NCBI GenBank assembly: GCA_900550495.1
Contig: URSJ01000002.1
Span: forward strand, 1 to 64,000
Source: an uncultured Rickettsiales bacterium
GTDB lineage: Bacteria; Pseudomonadota; Alphaproteobacteria; Rs-D84
Reading direction: 5' to 3'
Length of the DNA stretch: 64,000 bases
Shown: positions 35,561 through 44,550 of the stretch, piece by piece
How the letters are laid out: each line of letters opens with the position of its first letter
Position numbering within the stretch: position 1 is the first letter of the stretch
The notes under the pieces: model-generated
What the model saw: only the letters and a program-made list of their open reading frames with translations
The model's database searches: none
Told to the model about the DNA's origin: nothing
Program-made: the position numbers and the translations under genes

Positions 35561-35941
35561 ATGAGAATAAAATATCTGGCATTGATGATGATATTGGCGG
35601 CGTGTTCGTCCCCCAATCGTGGCAGCATTGATAATGCGACGGTTTTGAATTGGGAAAACGAATCCGTCACAATGGAACAATTTGTCCGCGATCACAAGGC
35701 GTGCCTGGGAATTACCAAACCGTCATATATGCCGCGCAGCCGTATTGCCAAACTGTTGGCCCCGAACCAAAGTGGCCAAATGCCGGACTGGGACGGTCTG
35801 TGGGTGACATTTCAATCAAATGAATATACCGACGCAGGCCAGCGGTCACTGATGTCGGTGCCACGAAATACAACATCTAAAACCGTCGGCGCATACCGCA
35901 GGTGTATGTTTAGACGCGGTTATTTGCTACGCGCCAGTTGA
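35561..35941 (+). CDS. Small lipoprotein, function unknown
   Basis: The 126-residue precursor has a signal peptide with lipobox LAAC (Cys near residue 15) and a mature domain with two later cysteines (HKACLGITKP and YRRCMFRRGY) at a spacing that could form a disulfide. It is divergent from the secretin operon and is followed by a terminator before ftsQ. No family recognised. Confidence 0.6.
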   Translation: MRIKYLALMMILAACSSPNRGSIDNATVLNWENESVTMEQFVRDHKACLGITKPSYMPRSRIAKLLAPNQSGQMPDWDGLWVTFQSNEYTDAGQRSLMSVPRNTTSKTVGAYRRCMFRRGYLLRAS

Positions 35942-35958
35942 TTTTAATTTTTATTTCC

Positions 35959-35984
35959 TCCCGCTTTTATCGCGGGGCTTTTTG
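35959..35984 (+). terminator. Terminator between the lipoprotein gene and ftsQ
   Basis: CCCGC and GCGGG pair around TTTTATC, followed by GCTTTTT. Confidence 0.65.
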
Positions 35985-36000
35985 TGATATAATTATAGCC

Positions 36001-36681
36001 ATGAAACGAACAATCTGGTTTTGGCTGTATTTTATTGTCGCAATTTTGCTGGCGATATACTTTTCTGTGCGAATTATCATGACGACAATGGGACATACAA
36101 CAATGTCGCGTGTGCGCAATATTTCTATATCTGCGGATATCCGGGACAAGGATTTATCCGCCCTGGTCGCGGCCGCCGCAGTTGCACCAGGAACAGACAC
36201 TTTTTCCGTTAACCTGGACGCGCTGAACGCCCGCGTTGGCGCGGTGCCTGGCGTGCGTGCATCGGCTGTTAATCGCCGCGCCGACGGCAATTTGGTCGTG
36301 CGTGTAAAGTTATACCGGGCCGTTGCCCTGTGGACCGATGGCCAGAATTACTTTCCATTGTCGGCCGATGGCACAATCGTGAACCAACCGGACACCGAAC
36401 GTAAATCCGGAACAGTATTATTTCGTGGCCCATTACCATCAGAAGTTGGCGAAATAACTGACGTGGCGCATAATTTGATTGGCGACCTGGATTACATGGA
36501 ATGGATTGAAAATCGTCGCTGGAATTTAGTTACAACAGGTGGAATTACGGTCATGTTACCTGAAAAGACACCCGATGACGCAATTGCACAATTGATTGTT
36601 CTGGATAAAAATCACAAAATTTTATCCCGTGATATAAAAACGATTGATATGCGCGACACGGCGCGAATATTGGTAAAATAG
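36001..36681 (+). CDS. ftsQ: Cell division protein FtsQ
   Basis: The 226-residue protein has a short cytoplasmic start, one membrane helix (WFWLYFIVAILLAIYFSV), a POTRA domain (SRVRNISISADIRDKD to about residue 100; FSVNLDALNARVGAVPGV) and a beta domain ending IKTIDMRDTARILVK, where the (R/D)R-type motif of FtsQ is found. It links early and late divisome proteins. ATG 36001 starts right before the basic-hydrophobic N-terminus. It is followed 5 nt later by the ftsA fusion, but no mur/ddl genes precede it, so the dcw cluster is broken up. Confidence 0.85.
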   Translation: MKRTIWFWLYFIVAILLAIYFSVRIIMTTMGHTTMSRVRNISISADIRDKDLSALVAAAAVAPGTDTFSVNLDALNARVGAVPGVRASAVNRRADGNLVVRVKLYRAVALWTDGQNYFPLSADGTIVNQPDTERKSGTVLFRGPLPSEVGEITDVAHNLIGDLDYMEWIENRRWNLVTTGGITVMLPEKTPDDAIAQLIVLDKNHKILSRDIKTIDMRDTARILVK

Positions 36682-36686
36682 ACGAA

Positions 36687-38456
36687 ATGAACCTGTTTGA
36701 TTCGGCTTTTTTATGTCTGGACATTGGATCGACCGGTGTGCGCGGAATGGCACACCGTGTCCGTGGGGCCAAGATTGTAAAATCTGCAATTTCAACATCG
36801 GATTGTTTTGATACCGTGTTTGCACTGCGGTATGTAATTGACGATCTGGAACATCAAATCGGAACCAGTTTTGACACCGCATATATCACGGGGAATTTTG
36901 GCACGTCTATTTTTGAAATGACTGCAAAAAGCACCGCTTGGGGCGGCGAACACAAAATCACAACTGCCGATGTCCGTGCCCAGATTGCCCAGATAAACGC
37001 GCCTGACGGATACTTTCCGATGCATATTGTGCCATTGCGATACGATACGCCAACCGCACGCAATATGATTAGTCCAATTGGCTATACCGACAGACAATTG
37101 ATATCAGCATTTGGTTCAATATTTTATACAAAATCACGATTGAACGAAGTATTGGGTTTTCTGCGTCGCGCCCATATCACACCCTGTGCATTTTATGACC
37201 CGCAATTTTTACTGAATACAACATTGCGACAAAAGAAACAAACGGTTATGTTCATTGACCTGGGCGGGGAATTTTCATCAGCGTCCATTTGGACCGACCG
37301 TGGCCCAGTCTGGCACTATAAAATTCCACTGGGTGGAACAAAAATAACAAACGACATTTCTGCAAAATTGCACATCGGTTTTGATGACGCTGAACGGATA
37401 AAGCGTGCAGTAGCCAGTTTTATCCCCAAAGAAATGGATAGATTTACCCCCGCCGATACCGCATACGAATTTTCACGTGGCGATGTCAGCGATATATTTA
37501 TGCCAGCATGCGTTGATATTACCGCCGAAATAACAACCGCGGCCCATGACGCGATTATCAAATATCGCCCAACCAAGATTATATTGACCGGTGGTGGCGC
37601 ACTGGCCGAGGGGGCGACCGAGTTCATTGAAAACACATTTTCAATTCCGACCGAATATATTTCCAATGACGCAATTGTTCGGGCGGCATGTGCGCACGTC
37701 TGGAATGCCGAGGCGACTCATCGTGGCGCGTACCTGGCGCGTCGTGACCGTATGCAACGTCGCATTGCATTTATAACAAAACTGTTCCGCAAACGCCCAG
37801 CACACCGCCGTCGTTTTATTCCAATTATGCCCAGCACACTGTGTTTTAATATGCGTCGTGCATCAACATATTCAATGTTTCGCGCAGGCGGAATATCAAT
37901 GATACACGTTGACATTATGGACGGATTCTATGTTGACCGCGTGGCGGGTGGTATTCCAGAATTAAAGATGATACGTGCCCACACTGACGCACACCTGCAC
38001 GTACACCTGATGACCGAGAGTCCGTCCGTCTGGGCCACCGACAGTGTTGCCGCCGGTGCCGACACGGTTATCATGTCAACAAATACGTCTGGTCTGCGTG
38101 CGGCTATTGCCAGTGTTCACGCGGCAGGGCGTCGTGCGGGTGTTGCCCTGAACCCAGAATCATCACCTGCGATATTAAAGCCAATTCTGCGTGATGTGGA
38201 CGAAGTTATGGTTATGACCGTCGCCCCAGGTGCCGCCGGCCAAGAATTCCAAACAGATTGCCTGAAAAAGATTTCTGTTTTGGCCGCAACACGTAAAAAA
38301 TACGGCCTGAAATTTATAATTTCAGTAGATGGTGGAATAAATGATAAAACCGCACAAATGTGCTGGGACGCCGGCGCAGATTTATTGGTCAGCGGCTCAT
38401 ATTTGGCACGCAGTCCGGATTTTCCCCTGGCAGTTCAGAGTTTATTAAAGCGATAA
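36687..38456 (+). CDS. ftsA-rpe: FtsA-ribulose-phosphate 3-epimerase fusion protein
   Basis: The single 589-residue ORF joins two proteins. Residues about 1-365 are FtsA: CLDIGSTGVRGM, an inserted 1C subdomain, MFIDLGGEFSSASIW, KIPLGGTKITNDIS and IILTGGGALAEG (actin/Hsp70 ATPase folds). A basic amphipathic stretch, RMQRRIAFITKLFRKR, fits the FtsA membrane-targeting helix. Residues about 378-589 are Rpe: IMPSTL, MIHVDIMDG with metal-binding His and catalytic Asp, HVHLM, and IISVDGGI with the second catalytic Asp. No stop or frameshift separates them, and no Shine-Dalgarno precedes the internal Met of the Rpe part. FtsA tethers FtsZ; Rpe interconverts ribulose- and xylulose-5-phosphate. ftsZ is not adjacent. 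Confidence 0.88.
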   Translation: MNLFDSAFLCLDIGSTGVRGMAHRVRGAKIVKSAISTSDCFDTVFALRYVIDDLEHQIGTSFDTAYITGNFGTSIFEMTAKSTAWGGEHKITTADVRAQIAQINAPDGYFPMHIVPLRYDTPTARNMISPIGYTDRQLISAFGSIFYTKSRLNEVLGFLRRAHITPCAFYDPQFLLNTTLRQKKQTVMFIDLGGEFSSASIWTDRGPVWHYKIPLGGTKITNDISAKLHIGFDDAERIKRAVASFIPKEMDRFTPADTAYEFSRGDVSDIFMPACVDITAEITTAAHDAIIKYRPTKIILTGGGALAEGATEFIENTFSIPTEYISNDAIVRAACAHVWNAEATHRGAYLARRDRMQRRIAFITKLFRKRPAHRRRFIPIMPSTLCFNMRRASTYSMFRAGGISMIHVDIMDGFYVDRVAGGIPELKMIRAHTDAHLHVHLMTESPSVWATDSVAAGADTVIMSTNTSGLRAAIASVHAAGRRAGVALNPESSPAILKPILRDVDEVMVMTVAPGAAGQEFQTDCLKKISVLAATRKKYGLKFIISVDGGINDKTAQMCWDAGADLLVSGSYLARSPDFPLAVQSLLKR

Positions 38457-38481
38457 AAACGGGGCAAACGCCCCGTTTTTT
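38456..38481. terminator. Terminator after ftsA-rpe
   Basis: ACGGGGC and GCCCCGT pair around AAA(C) with A-run and T-run on either side, so it could serve both strands. The following 157 nt up to tsaE show no convincing gene. Confidence 0.85.
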
Positions 38482-38638
38482 GAACACCGCGTTTCATGAA
38501 TTCTTGACGAATCCACTTTCTTAGGGATGTGGTTCGGGACCTTTATGCAAAAGTCCGCGCGTGTGCTCTTGCACGAATGTTTCCATCCGCATTTTTATTA
38601 TTACGCGCCACATCCACGATTACCATAGGCGACATTTC

Positions 38639-39037
38639 CTATTTTATAACCAATCTGCGCCCTGCCCCGTATTCTGTCAGATAAATATGAATTGTATCCG
38701 TTGGCAAAATATCCGTTGCGACATCAGGCCATTCTATCAACGTAATATCATTTGCAATTGCATATGGCAACCCAATTTCCACCAATTCTGACGCATCATT
38801 TATGCGATACAGGTCAAAGTGTGATATTCCATCATAGTTTTGCACAATGGTAAATGTCGGACTGGGCACAACCGTATCCGCCCCACGCAGGGTCTGAATT
38901 ATTGTGCGGGCAATCTCACTCTTGCCCATTCCCAGGTCGCCGTGCAACGCCACACACACCGGCGCACGCAAGGTTTTCGCAAATTCCCGCGCCCACGCGC
39001 GCGTTTCTTCCACACTGTTCAACAAATATTCTTTCAT
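38639..39037 (-). CDS. tsaE: tRNA threonylcarbamoyladenosine biosynthesis ATPase TsaE
   Basis: The 132-residue protein has Walker A HGDLGMGKSEIART, SPTFTIVQNYDGISHFDLYRI and LIEWPDVATDILP, typical of TsaE. It cycles the TsaBD complex that makes t6A at A37 of ANN-decoding tRNAs. It is last of the uvrB-DUF559-tsaE run, 9 nt after the DUF559 gene. Confidence 0.92.
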   Translation of the reverse strand: MKEYLLNSVEETRAWAREFAKTLRAPVCVALHGDLGMGKSEIARTIIQTLRGADTVVPSPTFTIVQNYDGISHFDLYRINDASELVEIGLPYAIANDITLIEWPDVATDILPTDTIHIYLTEYGAGRRLVIK

Positions 39038-39046
39038 TTATTTTAC

Positions 39047-39547
39047 CTATAAAATACCTCTCAGCAATTCTGCCACAGATGATGGATTTTTCAACACATC
39101 TTTTGCAGGTATATGAATTATTCTCAGTCCCAAATCCTGTAAATATTTATTTCGTATGGAATCATGTCGCTCTTTTAACTCGTGCGTCTTGTCATCAATT
39201 TCTATGACTGTTTTTATTTTTGCACAAAAGAAATCAACGATGTAATTCCCGATAACTTTTTGCCGGTCAAAATCCAGACCATTTATTTTCTTTGATTTAA
39301 TTTCACGCCATAACAACGCTTCGGGCAGACTGCCAGATTTTCGTAAATCCTTGGCGCACTGAACTAACTTTTTGTTATACGGCAAATTAAATGAAACAAC
39401 AGACTTGCTGGCAAGACCACCCCGGCCGTTGGCCACCCCTCCACCGGAGGGGAACTCGCCACGTTCCTGTTGCGGTCCAAGTTCTCCTCCTGTGGAGGAG
39501 TCCCCGCAGGGGGAGGTGGTCTTTTCTTTTAATATTTTTTTATTCAC
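39047..39547 (-). CDS. DUF559 domain protein (Vsr/restriction-endonuclease-like fold) with repeat-encoded N-terminus
   Basis: The C-terminal 110 residues (YNKKLVQCAKDLRKSGSLPE, LLWREIKSKKINGLDFDRQ, IVDFFCAKIKTVIEIDDKTH) are a full DUF559 domain with the Asp and Glu-x-Asp residues of the nuclease-like fold. The first 45 residues are Gly/Ser/Pro-rich (TTSPCGDSSTGGELG) and come from a 111-bp hairpin element with terminal inverted repeats. The start is GTG with GGAG upstream, inside the uvrB end. Its biological role is unknown; DUF559 genes often look mobile. Confidence 0.8.
   Translation of the reverse strand: MNKKILKEKTTSPCGDSSTGGELGPQQERGEFPSGGGVANGRGGLASKSVVSFNLPYNKKLVQCAKDLRKSGSLPEALLWREIKSKKINGLDFDRQKVIGNYIVDFFCAKIKTVIEIDDKTHELKERHDSIRNKYLQDLGLRIIHIPAKDVLKNPSSVAELLRGIL
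39413..39523. repeat. Hairpin-rich element with 9-bp terminal inverted repeats
   Basis: Ends are AAGACCACC (39413-39421) and GGTGGTCTT (39515-39523). Inside are several smaller hairpins: GGCC-GTT-GGCC, CCCCTCC-ACC-GGAGGGG, TCCTCC-TGT-GGAGGA and CCCC-GCA-GGGG. It is read in frame as the N-terminus of the DUF559 gene. Confidence 0.75.
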
Positions 39548-39549
39548 AC

Positions 39550-41544
39550 TTACTCCACTAATAACAAATCATCTTCCAGTTTATGGATTGCATCACGCAA
39601 TTCAGCCGCATCTTCAAATTCCAGATTTTCTGCCGCCGTGCGCATTTTCTTGTTCAAATCTTTTATCTGTTTGCGAATACTGTCTGCATCCATAACGCCG
39701 CCTGATTTATCATATACAAACCGACGCGCCTTGTCTGTTTTGTCAGTCTTGTCGCCAACCTGGGCAAATATAGCCTTGGACACAGTAGTTGGTGTAATGC
39801 CATGTGCGGTGTTATATGCCATCTGCTTTTCCCGACGACGCGCCGTTTCGGTCAACGCCGCATTCATTGAATCCGTAATTTTATCAGCATACAGAATCAC
39901 ACGACCATTTGCATTACGCGCCGCACGACCAATTGTCTGAATCAGTGAACGCGTTGAACGCAAGAAACCCTCTTTATCCGCATCCATAATCGCAACCAAC
40001 TCACATTCTGGCACGTCCAGCCCTTCGCGCAACAAATTGATACCAACCAAGACATCATATTTACCCAATCGCAAATCACGCAATAATTCAATACGTTCCA
40101 GTGTCTCAATATCGCTGTGCAAGTATTTGGCCCGCACGCCATTTTCATTCAGGTAATCGGTCAATTGTTCGGCCATTTTCTTGGTCAGTGTTGTGACCAA
40201 CACACGCCCCGATGTTTTCTTTATCTGGTCCAATAAATCATCAACCTGGTTTGCCGTCGGGCGCACATCACAGACTGGATCAAGCAGTCCCGTTGGACGA
40301 ATAACCTGCTCGGCCACGATGCCACCAGATTGGTTTAATTCCCATTCGGCTGGCGTCGCCGAAACAAATATCGTTTGCGGCCGCAACACGTCCCACTCGT
40401 CAAATGTCAACGGCCGGTTATCAATACATGCCGGCAGCCGGAAACCATACTGTGACAATGTTTCTTTGCGTGCGCGGTCACCACGTGACATCGCCGAAAT
40501 CTGTGGCACAGTAACGTGACTTTCGTCAATAAATAAAACGGCATCACGTGGCAGATATTCAAACAGTGTTGGTGGCGGCATACCAGGCGCACGCCCAGAT
40601 AAGTAACGCGAATAGTTTTCAATTCCACGACACGTCCCGGTTGATTCCATCATTTCAATGTCAAAATTCACCCTTTCGCGCAGCCGCTGTTCTTCTATAT
40701 ACTTCATATTTTCATGAAAATATTTCAGACGTTCTTCTAAATCTGTTCTGATTTGACCGATTGCCTGTAACACGCTGGGCATAGGTGTTGCATAATGCGT
40801 ATTTGGATAAATCGCAATTCTGTCCAGTTTATGCAACTTTGCACCTGTCAGTGTATCAAATTCCCAAATCTCTTCGATTTCATCGCCCCAAAACGACAGT
40901 TTCCATGCACGGTCTTGAGAATGCGACGGAAACACGTCCAACGTATCGCCACGGACGCGAAAATTACCACGTTCAAACGCCATGTCATTACGTTTATATT
41001 GAATATCCACCAAGGCACGCATGACGTCCGATTGGCCTATCTTGTCACCTGTGCGCAAGACCAGTTTCATACCAGAATACTGTTCTGGTGACCCCATACC
41101 ATAAATTGACGATACAGACGATACAACAATAACATCGCGTTCTTCCAGCATAGCACGCGTCGCACTGTGCCGCATACGGTCCAATTGTTCATTGATAGAC
41201 GCATCCTTGTCAATATATGTATCGGTGGTTGGCATATATGCCTCTGGCTGGTAATAATCATAATACGACACAAAGTATTCAACGTGATTGTGCGGAAAAA
41301 ATGATTTCATTTCTGTATACAATTGCGCCGCCAAGATTTTATTCGGTGCCATAATCAACGCCGGTCGCGACAATTCTGCGATAACATTTGCCATCGTGAA
41401 CGTTTTGCCAGAACCCGTCACCCCCAACAATACCTGGGAACGTCGCCCATCACGAACACCGGCCACCAATTCAGATATAGCCGCTGGCTGGTCCCCCATG
41501 GGGGCATAATTGCTTTCCAGTGAAAATATACTTTTTTTGTTCAC
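39550..41544 (-). CDS. uvrB: Excinuclease ABC subunit B
   Basis: The 664-residue helicase-like protein has FSLESNYAPMGDQPAAI at the N-terminus, Walker A LLGVTGSGKTFTMANV, the beta-hairpin YDYYQPEAYMP, FIDESHVTVPQI, helicase motif V-VI segments (GLDVPECELV, LIQTIGRAARN) and a C-terminal UVR domain (IKDLNKKMRTAAENLEFEDAA). It verifies damage in nucleotide excision repair. The start is GTG at 41544 with no clear Shine-Dalgarno; it fits the conserved N-terminus. It overlaps no gene but ends 2 nt before the DUF559 GTG. Confidence 0.97.
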   Translation of the reverse strand: MNKKSIFSLESNYAPMGDQPAAISELVAGVRDGRRSQVLLGVTGSGKTFTMANVIAELSRPALIMAPNKILAAQLYTEMKSFFPHNHVEYFVSYYDYYQPEAYMPTTDTYIDKDASINEQLDRMRHSATRAMLEERDVIVVSSVSSIYGMGSPEQYSGMKLVLRTGDKIGQSDVMRALVDIQYKRNDMAFERGNFRVRGDTLDVFPSHSQDRAWKLSFWGDEIEEIWEFDTLTGAKLHKLDRIAIYPNTHYATPMPSVLQAIGQIRTDLEERLKYFHENMKYIEEQRLRERVNFDIEMMESTGTCRGIENYSRYLSGRAPGMPPPTLFEYLPRDAVLFIDESHVTVPQISAMSRGDRARKETLSQYGFRLPACIDNRPLTFDEWDVLRPQTIFVSATPAEWELNQSGGIVAEQVIRPTGLLDPVCDVRPTANQVDDLLDQIKKTSGRVLVTTLTKKMAEQLTDYLNENGVRAKYLHSDIETLERIELLRDLRLGKYDVLVGINLLREGLDVPECELVAIMDADKEGFLRSTRSLIQTIGRAARNANGRVILYADKITDSMNAALTETARRREKQMAYNTAHGITPTTVSKAIFAQVGDKTDKTDKARRFVYDKSGGVMDADSIRKQIKDLNKKMRTAAENLEFEDAAELRDAIHKLEDDLLLVE

Positions 41545-41590
41545 ACTATTATTCTAATCCATTATAATCAAATTACAAGGGCAGAGAGAA

Positions 41591-44065
41591 ATGGCATTAA
41601 AACCCAGATATAAACGCAGAATTTTATGGACAGCTGTATTTATCACAACGGCTGGGGCATTGGCGTTGGTCATTGTTCCGCCAATGATAACGATAAACAA
41701 CATGCGCCCAAAGATTGCCGCGGCCATATATCAACAGACCGGCATAAACGCCCAAATTGACGGCAATATTCATTTCAGCCTGCTGGGGCGTGTAACAATC
41801 GTTGCACATGATGTCACCGTGCCGATGGGCCATATCGACGCCGTTATGTTTTCTGTGCCAATAACAGACATATTTAACTTAGACAATGCGTCATTACAGG
41901 GCCGAATTGGGATTCATGGCGCAAAACTGAATATAGAATCGTTAGCGGCCCCCGATTTTAACAACGCCGTTGATATATATAATTCCGTCGTGACGTTTCA
42001 TGACAAGGATTATGATATTGTGCGTGCACGTTTGACCAATGGTGGTCTGACGGGAACTGTCCGCACAAATGATCACAAATATGATTTTGAATTTTTAGAC
42101 GACGAATTTGTAATAAAAAATCGTAATAACAAACTGGAAATTACGGGTATGTTATTTTCAGACGGAACGGCGCGTGGCCATCTGGACATAGATACACCAA
42201 ACATAAACAAGTGGTTTGAATTCTCATACCCACGTATTGATGTGCCTGTAAAATTGAGTATGAATTTCGCATGGGACGGCGAATACGGTTTTGAATTTAC
42301 CGATATAAAATCAGACCACTTTTCTGGTGATATAAAAATCTTGCCTGATGGTGCACGTGAAATCAATTTGACGGCCAATGACCTGGATTATGATTTTACA
42401 TTTTTAACTAACCCATCAAATATATTTTATCGCACAACATTTAATTTAGACTTACACGGAAAATTAAAACTTGCCGGGCACGAATTCCAACATCTGAAAA
42501 TAAATGCAATTGGCGATAAAAAATTGGTTCAAATATCAAACATTATTGCTGATGATGTTGCGGTCACAGGTGGCACAATTGATGCAAGTGGCGCATATAA
42601 TGTTCTGGTAACAATGCCTGTGGACGGAATCCAGACAATGTGCTTATTTTCTGGCACACCGGAAAAATGGCAATGCTCAAAGTTTTCATATGGCGATATT
42701 TCCGGAACATTGTCAGTAGATAACGGGACATTTAACGCATCAATTCGCGCACCAGGCAAAATGCCAAACGCTGACAAATTAGTCCGCGCGGTGCGACGTC
42801 TGGGCAAAAACGGAAAACTGGAATTTCAATTCAATGACATAGCCGGCGTATTTAACATAACACCAAAATCCGTCGATGCATCATATTCATTTGCGCGTAA
42901 TCAAACATTGCGTTGGGCGGTGCCAGACTTTAAATTCTTGCCTGATTTTATGCTAAATACCACAGGCGACATGAAATGGTCTGATGGCGCGATGGCGTTT
43001 ATTCCGCGTGGCGCAAAATGGAAAATATCCATGACGGATAAAACATTTCTGCTCTCTGGCGATAATTTCAAGGACGTAATACCGAATGTTGACCTGCAAT
43101 CATTAAACAACGCGCCATATACAGTATCCGGCACATACAGCGGCCGCAACATATCAAATATGGACGTCACAATCGGCACCCAAAAATTTAGTGGCAGCCT
43201 CAGTGGCCGCAACGTTACCCTGCGCACTGCATTATTAAACGCCGACGCATTTGCGAACCAGAATTATATTGATAATTATGATGAATTAGAATTTCTGACA
43301 GCCGCACCAATAACATTGCCATTTGAATTACCGGTGGATATTTCTTTAACAGCAGACACACTTATTTATAACGGTAATGAATACAAGAATTTTATATACG
43401 CCCTGAAATCAAACACCCAGACGTTTTCAATCACAGACGCGTCGCGTGGAAATCTGTTGGCCACATTGCGCAAGGACGCATCAAAATACGACATCGATAT
43501 TCAATTAAATAAATTTGTAATCAATGGATATCTGTTATCACGCATAATGCCACTGAATATCCGCGACACAATGATTACAGCTGAAATTTCATTACAGACC
43601 AATGGTCACATCGCACACGATATATGGTATAACCTGGCCGGAGACATGGATTTGTCGTTTTACGGCGGATATATTATTGGATTAGGGTTTGATGAATTCT
43701 ATGCGTCTGCAGACCAGATAAACACCTTTAATGCCGAATATGCATTAGCCGACGCATTGACCAGTGGCGAAACCGCAATAAAGAAAATGCGTATTGTTGG
43801 TAAATACACCAATGGTAATTTTATAACTGCGCAACCATTTACGTTGCAAATGCGCCACGTTGATGCGTATGGTGATTTTGATATTGAAAACGCGCATATG
43901 ACTGTCATGTTAAATATGACAATGCGGGGAACGGCGCCAACCCCAGCACCAGTTCGCCTGACTATATCGCCAGACGGCACACGTAATTATTCATTGACTG
44001 AAATTATGACAAATTTCGATTCCAGTTTTATGCGCCAATTTATAAAAACACACGATAAATTTTAG
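41591..44065 (+). CDS. AsmA family protein (bridge-like lipid-transfer type)
   Basis: The 824-residue protein starts with a cytoplasmic basic tail and one membrane helix (ILWTAVFITTAGALALVIV), then the AsmA N-terminal pattern PKIAAAIYQQTGINAQIDGN, and is otherwise rich in beta strands, with an AsmA-like C-terminal region (near GDMDLSFYGGYIIGLGFDEFY). AsmA-like proteins span the periplasm and affect phospholipid or LPS transport to the outer membrane. It is divergent from uvrB and overlaps the convergent gene by 4 nt. Confidence 0.8.
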   Translation: MALKPRYKRRILWTAVFITTAGALALVIVPPMITINNMRPKIAAAIYQQTGINAQIDGNIHFSLLGRVTIVAHDVTVPMGHIDAVMFSVPITDIFNLDNASLQGRIGIHGAKLNIESLAAPDFNNAVDIYNSVVTFHDKDYDIVRARLTNGGLTGTVRTNDHKYDFEFLDDEFVIKNRNNKLEITGMLFSDGTARGHLDIDTPNINKWFEFSYPRIDVPVKLSMNFAWDGEYGFEFTDIKSDHFSGDIKILPDGAREINLTANDLDYDFTFLTNPSNIFYRTTFNLDLHGKLKLAGHEFQHLKINAIGDKKLVQISNIIADDVAVTGGTIDASGAYNVLVTMPVDGIQTMCLFSGTPEKWQCSKFSYGDISGTLSVDNGTFNASIRAPGKMPNADKLVRAVRRLGKNGKLEFQFNDIAGVFNITPKSVDASYSFARNQTLRWAVPDFKFLPDFMLNTTGDMKWSDGAMAFIPRGAKWKISMTDKTFLLSGDNFKDVIPNVDLQSLNNAPYTVSGTYSGRNISNMDVTIGTQKFSGSLSGRNVTLRTALLNADAFANQNYIDNYDELEFLTAAPITLPFELPVDISLTADTLIYNGNEYKNFIYALKSNTQTFSITDASRGNLLATLRKDASKYDIDIQLNKFVINGYLLSRIMPLNIRDTMITAEISLQTNGHIAHDIWYNLAGDMDLSFYGGYIIGLGFDEFYASADQINTFNAEYALADALTSGETAIKKMRIVGKYTNGNFITAQPFTLQMRHVDAYGDFDIENAHMTVMLNMTMRGTAPTPAPVRLTISPDGTRNYSLTEIMTNFDSSFMRQFIKTHDKF

Positions 44066-44433
44066 TGTCGATTTTTCTGGGTCAAATGACGCCGAACATA
44101 TTCAGCAGAAACCGATTGTCCATTTTTATCAGCCCAGTATTGATATTGTCCAACCCGAACGCAGTGCAATCCATCGGCCATAAATTTTATGCGGCGCACC
44201 GCTTGTAACAAGATTTTATCGCGCCCAATCAAATCAGCACGTCGCCCGAATAATATGCGGCGAACATAATGGACAATACCTGGCCCATCAGACGCGCTGC
44301 GTGGCACATACAAAACCCCGCCCCGTTTTACCAATCCAGTCATATCATATTGATGACGTCGCGTACGCAAGACGTGCGCCTGGTATTCCGTTAAATTCAA
44401 TGTTGCGACCAGTTTATCTATATCCGCCTGCAT
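44062..44433 (-). CDS. Hypothetical protein
   Basis: The 123-residue basic protein (MQADIDKLVATLNLTEYQAH at the start) has no signal or membrane segment. ATG 44433 is preferred since GGAACGGTGGGA lies just upstream, while the longer frame begins inside the aspS terminator. RRILFGRRADLIGRDKILLQ is a strongly basic stretch that could bind nucleic acid. No family recognised. Confidence 0.5.
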   Translation of the reverse strand: MQADIDKLVATLNLTEYQAHVLRTRRHQYDMTGLVKRGGVLYVPRSASDGPGIVHYVRRILFGRRADLIGRDKILLQAVRRIKFMADGLHCVRVGQYQYWADKNGQSVSAEYVRRHLTQKNRH

Positions 44434-44504
44434 TTTTTCCCACCGTTCCTGTGAAAGGATTATACATGTCTGAACCACAGATTTTAATAGGTTTGATTTC
44501 ATAC

Positions 44505-44531
44505 AAAAAATCAGCCCGCAAACGCGGGCTG
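44505..44531 (-). terminator. Terminator after aspS
   Basis: On the minus strand CAGCCCGC and GCGGGCTG pair around GTTT, followed by ATTTTTT. Confidence 0.85.
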
Positions 44532-44550
44532 AATAAACACAAACAATTAT

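Noticed and set aside
36687..38456. FtsA and Rpe as two separate genes split by a missed stop or frameshift
   Set aside because: The frame is open through the junction, both parts are complete and no start signal for Rpe is found, so a true fusion is the simplest reading.
38543..38635. 30-codon minus-strand ORF starting 3 nt after tsaE (MSPMVIVDVARNN...)
   Set aside because: Its only purine-rich upstream site directly abuts the ATG, no family resembles it, and the length is within chance range. A real small protein cannot be ruled out.
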